Source of the DNA: Yamagishiella unicocca
Lineage: Eukaryota > Chlorophyta > Chlorophyceae > Chlamydomonadales > Volvocaceae
NCBI GenBank assembly: GCA_003116995.1
Contig: BDSL01000020.1
Location: 1,054,001-1,118,000 of the forward strand
Reading direction: 5' to 3'
DNA: 64,000 nt
Below the pieces are notes generated by a model, which ran no database searches, was not told the origin of the DNA, and saw only the letters and a list, made by a program, of their open reading frames with translations. The translations under genes were made by a program, and so were the position numbers. Positions 1 through 12,140 of the stretch are shown here, piece after piece. Positions within the stretch are counted from its first letter, which is position 1; each line of letters starts with the position of its first letter.

Positions 1-650
1 GCTCGCTACGTCTCGCGGACGGCTCCGTGCTCGTGGTCTTGCCCACGCTGAAGGCTCGGTTCTTGTGGAGGCAATGGACTCGACGGCTCGGTTCTGTGGG
101 ATGGCCATGGACCCGTTTCCGACTCGCTGTGGTGACTCTCGCCCACGTTGCAGGCTTGGTTTTGGTGGCTCGTGTTCGACACGCTTCCCTACTCGGCGCG
201 GATCTTGATTCGTGGCCTGACTAGCGGCTTGGGCTTTTGGCCCCCCCGTTGCGCTCTCGCGTATCGCTGCAGGCTTGGTATTTGGTGGCTCGTGTTCGGC
301 ACGCTTTCCCTACTCGGCGCGGGAGCCCACCGTGCGTGCTGCGACTGCGATGGGCCTCATGACTGGCGAGGCTGAGGGCCTCGCAGCCCCGGAGACTGTG
401 TACCAGCTGATACGGCAGCATTTCCCCTGGGTCATTTGGACCAAGAACCCTCTCAACTTCGACGTCGGGGAACGGGCCCCGGTGTACCAGGTTGGAGGGG
501 AGCAATGAGAGGTAGAGAGAACCTGTGTATCGGGTGTTGGGGATATCCAAATAGCTAGCATGGGAGTGGCGAAGCCGAAGAGTGAAGGTTGTGAAGGGTT
601 TTATGTGGTGGCGGTCACTGCGCTTTTGCCATGCACACCGTCAACCCTTT
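1..650. other. Gene-free edge with a local ~60-bp duplication
   Basis: No gene is supported here. Positions 147-205 and 265-327 are diverged copies of one segment (both contain ggctcgtgttcg and cctactcggcgcgg), so a ~118-bp unit has duplicated in tandem. The short ORFs crossing it have no recognisable domain. Confidence 0.5.
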
Positions 651-2419
651 GCCACGCCCCAGTGCCGGCACGTACGTTTCACAGGCACTGGCTCCGGAGC
701 CAGGACATCTGCGTTCCCGCTTGTATGCTGTTGCCGTAACTACAGCGCCTCTGTTGCTGTTAGGATTGATTGCGTCATGGATTCGGTTTCCACTCGTTCC
801 GACAACGATGGGGACACGTGTGAATCTCGCGATTCAGGTCGGGCGCAGGGCCCTTCTGACCAAATCCGTTGGTGCCGCAGAGTACTTAGCGGAACCACGC
901 CTCATTCCTCGGCGTGGTTCTTCTGCTTGGTTGTGTTGGTTGTTTTGGTTGTGCTTCTACACAATGTAACACACCGCGCTTGAAGAACGCCCGCGGCTCC
1001 TTGCTGCGTGAATAGGTCACGAGGTCGACGCAGCCGCAGTCAGCGCCGCCTTTACGTTTGGATCTTGAGACCCTGCAGCTTGGTAACCTGCAGCCCGCCT
1101 GCCAGCAGCGCCAGTCCGCGGGGCTGTGGTGCCGCGCGCCCGCGCCACCCAGCAACAGGTCGAGAGCAGAAGAACCACCTCTGGTCACTCGCACCCAGAT
1201 TACCATATTGCAAACATCGCAATTTACTGCGCATCGCCGGCCTGTTGAAACAGTCTTACTTGTGGGATTGTTATTTCCGCGCCGCCGCGCCTATGACGAC
1301 TTTCTTGTGCACTACCTGCCTCCTGGCTGCACCTTGCTTCAGGTCGCGAGCAGGGTTGAGGACCCGTATGGCAACCTCCTGCCGTGGACTCAGCCTTCGG
1401 CAGGAGTACGTGAAGCCGCGCCTCAACGACCCTGCCTAGCGACCTAGAGCCGCAACACGAGCAACGCCTCCACAATCCACGAAGACCATCTACCATCAGT
1501 AGGCCTTCTCCCGGCGGGCATCATGCTGGGGGGAGGTTTCCTGAGTCCACCTGGGTTTCCATAGGAAGGGGCAGTATTGATAGCGCTACACTGCGCGCTC
1601 GCGAGGTGAAGTTCCGGGCAGTAAGCCCCCCAGCCGGCAATGAGACCATGCGAACCGCTCCCTTAGCACGTTTCGTTGCCCTACCGGCCAGGTGGACTCC
1701 GGGAACATATCTTCGTCGTTTTGAGGTGGAAGAGTGAGCCGAACATGAGCCTCGCAAGTGCCGTGACAGTTGCTGCCTTGAGTGACTTCGACTTGACTTG
1801 GCTGACGTTGTGCTGTTTGGTTTGCTGATATTCGCCGTCCCGTTTCCGATAATCCATGATGTCATGCCCGAGATCTGCCGCCGGTCACGCCCTATTCTAG
1901 CCAGCTACCGGGGCTGCGGAGTTACGAAGTAGGTAAATCGCCCCAGCCGGTGGGGTGTTTACGAACGGACAGGCGCGACAAAATGTGTTTCAAAAGGTCC
2001 GACACCTTGGCACAGGAGTCCCCCGATTACCTCACTCTCGCATAGACTATAGAATAGCGGGCTAGCATCGGTAGGTCGAGCTTGCGGTACTGCACGGAGT
2101 AGGACGACCGCATTCCGGACGTCATGTTGGCGGGACATCAGTAGGCTGATCCTAAGACTGCCTGAGCCTCTGCAGCAATTTGTACATGGGCTTTGCTGTT
2201 CGTAGCCGGAGAAGCAGATTGCCCCCCTGTGGCCTGCACTCACTCAGTGCTTGTGGGTGTTTTCTGCCTTGGAGTGTGTGTGAGATCGTTAGGAACAACC
2301 GCGTGCGTGTGTCCCCCACACGTGGTTGTGGGGGGAAGTGTTACACCTGGTGTCGGCGACAAGTGAAGCCTGCCTGTGGGGCATGACAGCTGCCACGCCC
2401 CAGCGCCGGCACGTACGTT
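651..2419. repeat. Interspersed element, copy 1, bounded by 28-bp direct repeats
   Basis: A 28-bp motif (gccacgccccag..., one mismatch) occurs at 651-678 and 2392-2419. The enclosed DNA is related to 12141-12637: 684-1164 matches 12141-12586, and 2336-2384 matches 12587-12635. The second copy lacks the interval 1165-2335 and a 39-bp piece near 736-775. The direct repeats could be a long target-site duplication or short terminal repeats. No transposase or other ORF is recognised, so I call it a non-autonomous interspersed repeat. Confidence 0.55.
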
Positions 2420-3022
2420 AGTAGGAAAGGGTAGGGAGAAGTGGGTTGTGACAGGTGTCATGGATTGGATGTTGTGACAGCTGTCAGGAGGCGGATGACA
2501 GGTGACAGAGTGCGTTAGTTGCCGTACGCTAAGGGCATGAGTTGCGCCCTGCGGTTAGCGTCGTCTGGTAGATGTGGTTACATGGCTTTGATTGCCGGTA
2601 ATTACGGTAGTAATATTAATATTATTGTTGCAGTAGATGTGAAGCCAACGGACACATGTGCATGTGTCGGCAGCAAGGGTAGATGTGCTCCAGGGATGGC
2701 GGTTAGCCACGTTCGGGAGCGCACCTAGACCCGCTGCCTGGAATGCCCAGGCAGCGGAGTTTGTCGCCACAAACTAACAAAGTCTGGAAGAAACAGCCCT
2801 GTACTGACACATCGCTGTAAGACTAATGCGTACCTCCGTCCATTCTCTAAACAGCATCCACAACTTGTACGTCACAGTGTGTTGATTGCTCAGCCGTGTC
2901 CGGCAGTCTTTTCGCTCTCTTCACCCAAGAGCCGACGCACGCGCGTCGGTGCCGCGTCCGGCAGGCAGGCGGCCTCTGGAGCTGTGTGTCGTGACAATTA
3001 GAACGGATGCCAATGACAAAAG
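2420..3022. other. Spacer, no gene seen
   Basis: No coding exon, RNA gene or strong repeat is visible. It is less GC-rich than the genic core and merges into the first degenerate unit of the downstream tandem repeat. Confidence 0.5.
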
Positions 3023-4062
3023 ATGCTCCTGCAACAGTGGGCCTGATACGTACTGGTCCAGACTGGTGCCGCGACTGCCACAGTAGGTCCGGGATAATTT
3101 GAGGAAAGGCTGGGGAAAACAAGATAGGCGGTTGGCGCGAGGAATTGGTGGGAGCATGGTGGGAGCATGTTAGTGATCAAAAAAATGCTCCTGTAAACAG
3201 TGGACTAGATACTGGTCCAGACTGGTGCCTCAACGGTCGCTGTAGGTTAGGGATAATTTGACGAAAAAGCTCAGGACAGCATTATGGGCGGTTGGCGCGA
3301 GGAATCGATGGGAGCATGGTGGGAGCATGGTGGGAGCATGTTAGTGATCAAAACATGCTCCCGCAACAGTGGGCCTTATACCGGTCCGGACAGATGCTGC
3401 CACGGTCGCGGTAGGTCCTGAATGATTTGAGGATAGGCCGGGGACAGCATGGTGGCCCGTTGGTGCGAGGAATCGATGGAAGTATGGTGGGAGCATGTTA
3501 GTGACCAAAACATGCTCCCGCAACAGTGGGCCTGATACCGGTCCGGACAGATGCTGCGACGGTCGCAGTAGGTCCGGGATGATTTGGGGACGGCATGATG
3601 GGCGGTAAGTGCGAGGAATTGGTGGGAGCATGGTGGGAGCATGGTGTGAGCATGTTAGTGACCAAAACATGCTCCCGCAACAGTGGGCCTTATACCGGTC
3701 CGGACAGATGCCGCGACGGTCATAGTAGGCCCGGGATGATTTGGGGACGGCATGATGGGCGGTAAGTGCGAGGAATTGGTGGGAGCATGGTGGGAGCATG
3801 GTGGGAGCATGTTAGTGACCTAAACATGCTCCCGCAACAGTAGGCCTGATACCGGTCCGGACAGGTGCTGCGACGGTCGCAGTAGGTCCGGGATGATTTG
3901 GGGACGGCATGATGGGCGGTAAAGTGCGAGGAATTGGTGGGAGCATGGTGGGAGCATGGTGTGAGCATGTTAGTGACCTAAACATGCTCCCGCAACAGTG
4001 GGCCTTATACCGGTCCGGACAGATGCCGCGACGGTCATAGTAGGTCAGGCCTGCTTGAAGTA
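3023..4062 (+). repeat. ~157-bp tandem repeat, seven units
   Basis: The marker atgctcc(c/t)gcaacagtggg starts units at 3023, 3185, 3355, 3512, 3669, 3826 and 3984. Spacing is 162, 170, then 157-158 bp. Each unit also has one to three internal copies of gtgggagcatg. The later units are the most alike, as expected if that end was amplified last. The same family appears on the other strand at about 62190-62710. ORFs here are frame artefacts of the repeat. Confidence 0.9.
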
Positions 4063-4109
4063 AGGTTTTGGGATGGCAAGATGGCAAGTTACGTGGGATC
4101 ATGCTCCCA

Positions 4110-4157
4110 GTCGGAAATGCGACTGAATTGGAGCATGCTCCCAATCGTATTTCCGAC
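4110..4157. repeat. Palindromic end of the 157-bp repeat family
   Basis: Arms gtcggaaatgcga (4110-4122) and tcgtatttccgac (4145-4157) pair around the self-complementary core ggagcatgctcc. The same palindrome, flipped, lies at 62004-62050 beside the other copy of the family. It may therefore be a true element terminus. It stops 13 bp before the 142-bp satellite. Confidence 0.75.
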
Positions 4158-4170
4158 TCACCGGATAGCT

Positions 4171-7100
4171 GGGGACGTTCCTTTCACCTAGTTATTGCTA
4201 CCGTTAAGCTGCGTGCCCAAGAGCGAGGCCGATCGAAGGTTGCCGGAGAAGCCGATGCTTGCCGATTGGCCCGGACGTCCTCGTGCGGCGATCCCGAGAG
4301 GCGAATTTCAGTGGGGACGTTCCTTTCACCTAGTTCTTGCTACCGTTAAGCTGCGTGCCCAAGAGCGAGGCCGATCGAAGGTTGCCGGAGAAGCCGATGC
4401 TTTCCGATTGGCCCGGACGTCCTCGTGCGGCAATCCCCAGAGGCGAATTTCGGTGGGGACGTTCCTTTCACCTAGTTATTGCTACCGTTAAGCTGCGTGC
4501 CCGAGAGCGAGGCCGATCGAAGGTTGCCGGAGAAGCCGATGCTTGCCGATTGGCCCGGACGTCCTCGTGCGGCGATCCCCAGAGGCGAATTTCGGTGGGG
4601 ACTTTCCTTTCACCTAGTTATTGCTACCGTTAAGCTGCGTGCCCGAGAGCGAGGCCGATCGAAGGTTGCCGGAGAAGCCGATGCTTGCCGATTGGCCCGG
4701 ACGTCCTCGTGCGGCGATCCCCAGAGGCGAATTTCGGTGGGGACGTTCCTTTCACCTAGTTATTGCTACCGTTAAGCTGCGTGCCCGAGAGCGAGGCCGA
4801 TCGAAGGTTGCCGGAGAAGCCGATGCTTGCCGATTGGCCCGGACGTCCTCGTGCGGCGATCCCCAGAGGCGAATTTCGGTGGGGACGTTCCTTTCACCTA
4901 GTTATTGCTACCGTTAAGCTGCGTGCCCAAGAGCGAGGCCGATCGAAGGTTGCCGGAGAAGCCAATGCTTGCCGATTGGCCCGGACGTCCTCGTGCGGCG
5001 ATCCCCAGAGGCGAATTTTGGTGGGGACGTTCCTTTCACCTAGTTATTGCTACCGTTAAGCTGCGTGCCCAAGAGCGAGGCCGATCGAAGGTTGCCGGAG
5101 AAGCCGATGCTTGCTGATTGGCCCGGACGTCCTCGTGCGGCGATCCCCAGAGGCGAATTTCGGTGGGGACGTTCCTTTCACCTAGTTATTGCTACCGTTA
5201 AGCTGCGTGCCCGAGAGCGAGGCCGATCGAAGGTTGCCGGAGAAGCCGATGCTTGCCGATTGGCCCGGACGTCCTCGTGCGGCGATCCCCAGAGGCGAAT
5301 TTTGGTGGGGACGTTCCTTTCACCTAGTTTTTGCTACCGTTAAGCTGCGTGCCCAAGAGCGAGGCCGATCGAAGGTTGCCGGAGAAGCCGATGCTTGCCG
5401 ATTGGCCCGGACGTCCTCGTGCGGCGATCCCCAGAGGCGAATTTCGGTGGGGACGTTCCTTTCACCTAGTTATTGCTACCGTTAAGCTGCGTGCCCGAGA
5501 GCGAGGCCGATCGAAGGTTGCCGGAGAAGCCGATGCTTGCCGATTGGCCCGGACGTCCTCGTGCGGCGATCCCCAGAGGCGAATTTCGGTGGGGACGTTC
5601 CTTTCACCTAGTTATTGCTACCGTTAAGCTGCGTGCCCAAGAGCGAGGCCGATCGAAGGTTGCCGGAGAAGCCAATGCTTGCCGATTGGCCCGGACGTCC
5701 TCGTGCGGCGATCCCCAGAGGCGAATTTTGGTGGGGACGTTCCTTTCACCTAGTTATTGCTACCGTTAAGCTGCGTGCCCAAGAGCGAGGCCGATCGAAG
5801 GTTGCCGGAGAAGCCGATGCTTGCTGATTGGCCCGGACGTCCTCGTGCGGCGATCCCCAGAGGCGAATTTCGGTGGGGACGTTCCTTTCACCTAGTTATT
5901 GCTACCGTTAAGCTGCGTGCCCGAGAGCGAGGCCGATCGAAGGTTGCCGGAGAAGCCGATGCTTGCCGATTGGCCCGGACGTCCTCGTGCGGCGATCCCC
6001 AGAGGCGAATTTCGGTGGGGACGTTCCTTTCACCTAGTTTTTGCTACCGTTAAGCTGCGTGCCCGAGAGCGAGGCCGATCGAAGGTTGCCGGAGAAGCCG
6101 ATGCTTGCCGATTGGCCTGGACGTCCTCGTGCGGCGATCCCCAGAGGCGAATTTCGGTGGGGACGTTCCTTTCACCTAGTTATTGCTACCGTTAAGCTGC
6201 GTGCCCAAGAGCGAGGCCGATCGAAGGTTGCCGGAGAAGCCAATGCTTGCCGATTGGCCCGGACGTCCTCGTGCGGCGATCCCCAGAGGCGAATTTCGGT
6301 GGGGACGTTCCTTTCACCTAGTTATTGCTACCGTTAAGCTGCGTGCCCAGAGCGAGGCCGATCGAAGGTTGCCGGAGAAGCCGATGCTTGCCGATTGGCC
6401 CGGACGTCCTCGTGCGGCGATCCCCAGAGGCGAATTTCGGTGGGGACGTTCCTTTCACCTAGTTATTGCTACCGTTAAGCTGCGTGCCCAAGAGCGAGGC
6501 CGATCGAAGGTTGCCGGAGAAGCCGATGCTTGCGATTGGCCCGGACGTCCTCGTGCGGCGATCCCCAGAGGCGAATTTCGGTGGGGACGTTCCTTTCACC
6601 TAGTTATTGCTACCGTTAAGCTGCGTGCCCGAGAGCGAGGCCGATCGAAGGTTGCCGGAGAAGCCGATGCTTGCCGATTGGCCCGGACGTCCTCGTGCGG
6701 CGATCCCCAGAGGCGAATTTCGGTGGGGACGTTCCTTTCACCTAGTTATTGCTACCGTTAAGCTGCGTGCCCGAGAGCGAGGCCGATCGAAGGTTGCCGG
6801 AGAAGCCGATGCTTGCCGATTGGCCGGACGTCCTCGTGCGGCGATCCCCAGAGGCGAATTTCGGTGGGGACGTTCCTTTCACCTAGTTATTGCTACCGTT
6901 AAGCTGCGTGCCCAGAGCGAGGCCGATCGAAGGTTGCCGGAGAAGCCATGCTTGCGATTGGCCGGACGTCCTCGTGCGGCGATCCCAGAGGCGAATTTGG
7001 TGGGACGTTCCTTTCACCTAGTTATTGCTACGTTAAGCTGCGTGCCCAAGAGCGAGGCCGATCGAAGGTTGCCGGAGAAGCCGATGCTTGCCGATTGGCC

Positions 7101-10100
7101 CGGACGTCCTCGTGCGGCGATCCCCAGAGGCGAATTTCGGTGGGGACGTTCCTTTCACCTAGTTATTGCTACCGTTAAGCTGCGTGCCCAAGAGCGAGGC
7201 CGATCGAAGGTTGCCGGAGAAGCCAATGCTTGCCGATTGGCCCGGACGTCCTCGTGCGGCGATCCCCAGAGGCGAATTTTGGTGGGGACGTTCCTTTCAC
7301 CTAGTTATTGCTACCGTTAAGCTGCGTGCCCAAGAGCGAGGCCGATCGAAGGTTGCCGGAGAAGCCGATGCTTGCTGATTGGCCCGGACGTCCTCGTGCG
7401 GCGATCCCCAGAGGCGAATTTCGGTGGGGACGTTCCTTTCACCTAGTTATTGCTACCGTTAAGCTGCGTGCCCGAGAGCGAGGCCGATCGAAGGTTGCCG
7501 GAGAAGCCGATGCTTGCCGATTGGCCCGGACGTCCTCGTGCGGCGATCCCCAGAGGCGAATTTCGGTGGGGACGTTCCTTTCACCTAGTTATTGCTACCG
7601 TTAAGCTGCGTGCCCGAGAGCGAGGCCGATCGAAGGTTGCCGGAGAAGCCGATGCTTGCCGATTGGCCCGGACGTCCTCGTGCGGCGATCCCCAGAGGCG
7701 AATTTCGGTGGGGACGTTCCTTTCACCTAGTTATTGCTACCGTTAAGCTGCGTGCCCAGAGCGAGGCCGATCGAAGGTTGCCGGAGAAGCCGATGCTTGC
7801 CGATTGGCCCGGACGTCCTCGTGCGGCGATCCCCAGAGGCGAATTTCGGTGGGGACGTTCCTTTCACCTAGTTATTGCTACCGTTAAGCTGCGTGCCCAA
7901 GAGCGAGGCCGATCGAAGGTTGCCGGAGAAGCCGATGCTTGCCGATTGGCCCGGACGTCCTCGTGCGGCGATCCCCAGAGGCGAATTTTGGTGGGGACGT
8001 TCCTTTCACCTAGTTATTGCTACCGTTAAGCTGCGTGCCCAAGAGCGAGGCCGATCGAAGGTTGCCGGAGAAGCCGATGCTTGCTGATTGGCCCGGACGT
8101 CCTCGTGCGGCGATCCCCAGAGGCGAATTTCGGTGGGGACGTTCCTTTCACCTAGTTATTGCTACCGTTAAGCTGCGTGCCCGAGAGCGAGGCCGATCGA
8201 AGGTTGCCGGAGAAGCCGATGGCCGAGCCGATGCCTGTGCCGATGAGGCGAATTTCGGTGGGGACGTTCCTTTCACCTAGTTTTGCTACCGTTAAGCTGC
8301 GTGCCGAGAGCGAGGCGATCGAAGGTTGCCGGAGAAGCGATGCTGCCGATTGGCCCGGACGTCCTCGTGCGGCGATCCCCAGAGGCGAATTTCGGTGGGG
8401 ACGTTCCTTTCACCTAGTTATTGCTACCGTTAAGCTGCGTGCCCGAGAGCGAGGCCGATCGAAGGTTGCCGGAGAAGCCGATGCTTGCCGATTGGCCTGG
8501 ACGTCCTCATGCGGCGATCCCCAGAGGCGAATTTCGGTGGGGACGTTCCTTTCACCTAGTTATTGCTACCGTTAAGCTGCGTGCCCAAGAGCGAGGCCGA
8601 TCGAAGGTTGCCGGAGAAGCCAATGCTTGCCGATTGGCCCGGACGTCCTCGTGCGGCGATCCCCAGAGGCGAATTTTGGTGGGGACGTTCCTTTCACCTA
8701 GTTATTGCTACCGTTAAGCTGCGTGCCCAAGAGCGAGGCCGATCGAAGGTTGCCGGAGAAGCCGATGCTTGCTGATTGGCCCGGACGTCCTCGTGCGGCG
8801 ATCCCCAGAGGCGAATTTCGGTGGGGACGTTCCTTTCACCTAGTTATTGCTACCGTTAAGCTGCGTGCCCGAGAGCGAGGCCGATCGAAGGTTGCCGGAG
8901 AAGCCGATGCTTGCCGATTGGCCTGGACGTCCTCGTGCGGCGATCCCCAGAGGCGAATTTCGGTGGGGACGTTCCTTTCACCTAGTTATTGCTACCGTTA
9001 AGCTGCGTGCCCGAGAGCGAGGCCGATCGAAGGTTGCCGGAGAAGCCGATGCTTGCTGATTGGCCCGGACGTCCTCGTGCGGCGATCCCCAGAGGCGAAT
9101 TTCGGTGGGGACGTTCCTTTCACCTAGTTATTGCTACCGTTAAGCTGCGTGCCCGAGAGCGAGGCCGATCGAAGGTTGCCGGAGAAGCCGATGCTTGCCG
9201 ATTGGCCCGGACGTCCTCGTGCGGCGATCCCCAGAGGCGAATTTCGGTGGGGACGTTCCTTTCACCTAGTTATTGCTACCGTTAAGCTGCGTGCCCGAGA
9301 GCGAGGCCGATCGAAGGTTGCCGGAGAAGCCGATGCTTGCTGATTGGCCCGGACGTCCTCGTGCGGCGATCCCCAGAGGCGAATTTCGGTGGGGACGTTC
9401 CTTTCACCTAGTTATTGCTACCGTTAAGCTGCGTGCCCGAGAGCGAGGCCGATCGAAGGTTGCCGGAGAAGCCGATGCTTGCCGATTGGCCCGGACGTCC
9501 TCGTGCGGCGATCCCCAGAGGCGAATTTTGGTGGGGACGTTCCTTTCACCTAGTTATTGCTACTGTTAAGCTGCGTGCCCGAGAGCGAGGCCGATCGAAG
9601 GTTGCCGGAGAAGCCGATGCTTGCCGATTGGCCTGGACGTCCTCGTGCGGCGATCCCCAGAGGCGAATTTCGGTGGGGACGTTCCTTTCACCTAGTTTTT
9701 GCTACCGTTCAGCTGCGTGCCCAAGAGCGAGGCCGATCGAAGGTTGCTGGAGAAGCCGATGCTTGCCGATTGGCCAGGACGTCCTCGTGCGGCGATCCCC
9801 AGAGGCGAATTTCGGTGGGGACGTTCCTTTCACCTAGTTATTGCTACCGTTAAGCTGCGTGCCCGAGAGCGAGGCCGATCGAAGGTTGCCGGAGAAGCCG
9901 ATGCTTGCCGATTGGCCCGGACGTCCTCGTGCGGCGATCCCCAGAGGCGAATTTCGGTGGGGACGTTCCTTTCGCCTAGTTATTGCTACCGTTAAGCTGC
10001 GTGCCCGAGAGCGAGGCCGATCGAAGGTTGCCGGAGAAGCCGATGCTTGCCGATTGGCCTGGACGTCCTCGTGCGGCGATCCCCAGAGGCGAATTTCGGT

Positions 10101-11083
10101 GGGGACGTTCCTTTCACCTAGTTATTGCTACCGTTAAGCTGCGTGCCCAAGAGCGAGGCCGATCGAAGGTTGCCGGAGAAGCCAATGCTTGCCGATTGGC
10201 CCGGACGTCCTCGTGCGGCGATCCCCAGAGGCGAATTTTGGTGGGGACGTTCCTTTCACCTAGTTATTGCTACCGTTAAGCTGCGTGCCCAAGAGCGAGG
10301 CCGATCGAAGGTTGCCGGAGAAGCCGATGCTTGCTGATTGGCCCGGACGTCCTCGTGCGGCGATCCCCAGAGGCGAATTTCGGTGGGGACGTTCCTTTCA
10401 CCTAGTTATTGCTACCGTTAAGCTGCGTGCCCGAGAGCGAGGCCGATCGAAGGTTGCCGGAGAAGCCGATGCTTGCCGATTGGCCCGGACGTCCTCGTGC
10501 GGCGATCCCCAGAGGCGAATTTTGGTGGGGACGTTCCTTTCACCTAGTTATTGCTACCGTTAAGCTGCGTGCCCGAGAGCGAGGCCGATCGAAGGTTGCC
10601 GGAGAAGCCGATGCTTGCCGATTGGCCTGGACGTCCTCGTGCGGCGATCCCCAGAGGCGAATTTCGGTGGGGACGTTCCTTTCACCTAGGTTTTGCTACC
10701 GTTCAGCTGCGTGCCCAAGAGCGAGGCCGATCGAAGGTTGCTGGAGAAGCCGATGCTTGCCGATTGGCCAGGACGTCCTCGTGCGGCGATCCCCAGAGGC
10801 GAATTTCGGTGGGGACGTTCCTTTCACCTAGTTATTGCTACCGTTAAGCTGCGTGCCCAAGAGCGAGGCCGATCGAAGGTTGCCGGAGAAGCCGATGCTT
10901 GCCGATTGGCCCGGACGTCCTCGTGCGGCGATCCCGAGAGGCGAATTTCAGTGGGGACGTTCCTTTCACCTAGTTATTGCTACCGTTAAGCTGCGTGCCC
11001 AAGAGCGAGGCCGATCGAAGGTTGCCGGAGAAGCCGATGCTTGCCGATTGGCCCGGACGTCCTCGTGCGGCGATCCGCAGAGG
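4171..11083 (+). repeat. 142-bp satellite array, about 49 units
   Basis: Units begin with ggggacgttcctttcacc and recur every 142 bp for 6.9 kb with very few substitutions. Recurrent variants (gccaatgctt, gcttgctgatt, gaattttggtgg, ttcagctgcg) recur in blocks. The block at 4763-5472 is copied at 5473-6182 (5 units). The 9415-9840 block is copied at 10409-10834, 7 units later. Because 142 is not a multiple of 3, the apparent ~98-residue ORFs repeat in shifting frames and are not genes. Several units carry short deletions (6340-7035, 7752, 8219-8345). A centromeric, heterochromatic or simple satellite role cannot be told from sequence. Confidence 0.97.
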
Positions 11084-11828
11084 GCTGATACCATCCCCCC
11101 ACACCAGAAACCGCGAAGTCGGTTTTTCGTGGGGGACATCCAATTCATGCGCTGGCCGTAATTCGAACCCCCACTGAGCATCGGTCAGGGGTTCCCGCAA
11201 CTCCCCCCATGTGTGGCCACTAGCGCTGAAAAGGCATGCTCGAGATGGTGGGAAGGCTCTTCCCCGGCTGGTATAGCAGCGCCGAGCGGCTTACAACCGT
11301 GGCTGTCGTACATGATGACCCTGTCGTACTGCCGACCGAGTTGTTTCATGCCGCCGCTGCTATTGGACGTCCCTGATTTTGTGCCGTACAACTTAGCCGG
11401 GCTCGGCGCGACTGCTGCCTTTCCGAAGTCATTGCTGTTACTGCACCCCACTGCTGAGCGGGTTCTGGTGTCTCGCACACGCTGTGTCAATCACCAGCCG
11501 TGTCGTGACAGCTCATTCTCGTGCCAACCTTCGACTAAGTGCGCATGTCCCTCAACCCCTCGCAGCGATACCACCGCTTCACGGGGCAGCGTAACTCGAT
11601 CCCAAGCATCCGGCAAGGGCGGACGCACCTCATGCAGCGGCTGCGTGAGGTGCGTCCGCCCTTGGCGGATGCTGGTAATCGAGTTATGCTGCTCCATGAA
11701 GCGGAGTATCTTAAAGAGGGCTACACACCTGGCCGGCCTCGTCTTCTCGCCACTTCGTGAGGTGCATCCGCCCTTGCCGGATGCTGGAGCCCATGGTGTG
11801 CGCCCAAGCGAGCTAATGGACCTGACAG
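11084..11828. other. Spacer with a 51-bp-arm foldback
   Basis: No gene is recognised. Positions 11588-11638 and 11640-11690 form a near-perfect inverted repeat with essentially no loop (core ggcaagggcggacgcacctc). A third, diverged arm sits at about 11753-11790. This resembles a foldback or MITE-type insertion. The short ORF on the minus strand at 11185-11490 has no recognisable family. Confidence 0.55.
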
Positions 11829-11995
11829 GCCGTGCTGCGGGACGTACAGCGCGAGGACCCGACGTGCGTCTTCGACCCTTCACTGCCAGTGCTGAAAGAC
11901 AGCAAGGTCCAGGACGAGGTGGAGTTTGACGCCGTCATCATGTGCGAGAGCCAGGCCATCGTGCTCTCGCACAAAACGATCTACACCGGCGCCAG
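11829..11995 (+). pseudogene. Orphan coding exon, family unknown
   Basis: An open stretch of 55 codons plus 2 bases is bounded by a good acceptor (ggacctgacag, 11818-11828) and a strong donor (gccag|gtatgt, 11995/11996). The peptide reads like a globular protein (VLRDVQREDPTCVFDPSLPV, then EVEFDAVIMCESQAIVLSHK). The D/E...E-x-D...(S)HK pattern faintly recalls PD-(D/E)XK nuclease folds, but that is a guess. No matching upstream or downstream exon was found before the interspersed repeat at 12141. It is probably a gene fragment captured among repeats. Confidence 0.4.
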
Positions 11996-12140
11996 GTATG
12001 TTGGGAGCATCCGCGGCACGGGATACACGGCGAAACTGTTGGGGGTAGTTGCGGGCGTGCGCTGGCGCGCTCTACTTTTTTTGTTGTAACGGTTACAGTG
12101 GGTTCCAGAGCAAGAGGTAGAACCATCGGGCGCATCGCCT

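Noticed and set aside
736..776. 39-bp gt-starting block absent from the second element copy, as an intron
   Set aside because: It does not end in ag in a compatible register and no coding frame needs it removed; a simple indel is enough.
3023..4062. CRISPR array
   Set aside because: Units are contiguous 157-bp tandem repeats with no unique spacers, in a eukaryotic context.
4195..11161. Dozens of ~98-residue ORFs (MLPLSCVP...-type) as a repeated protein family
   Set aside because: They are the 142-bp satellite read in shifting frames; unit length is not a multiple of 3 and no start, splice or domain signal supports coding.
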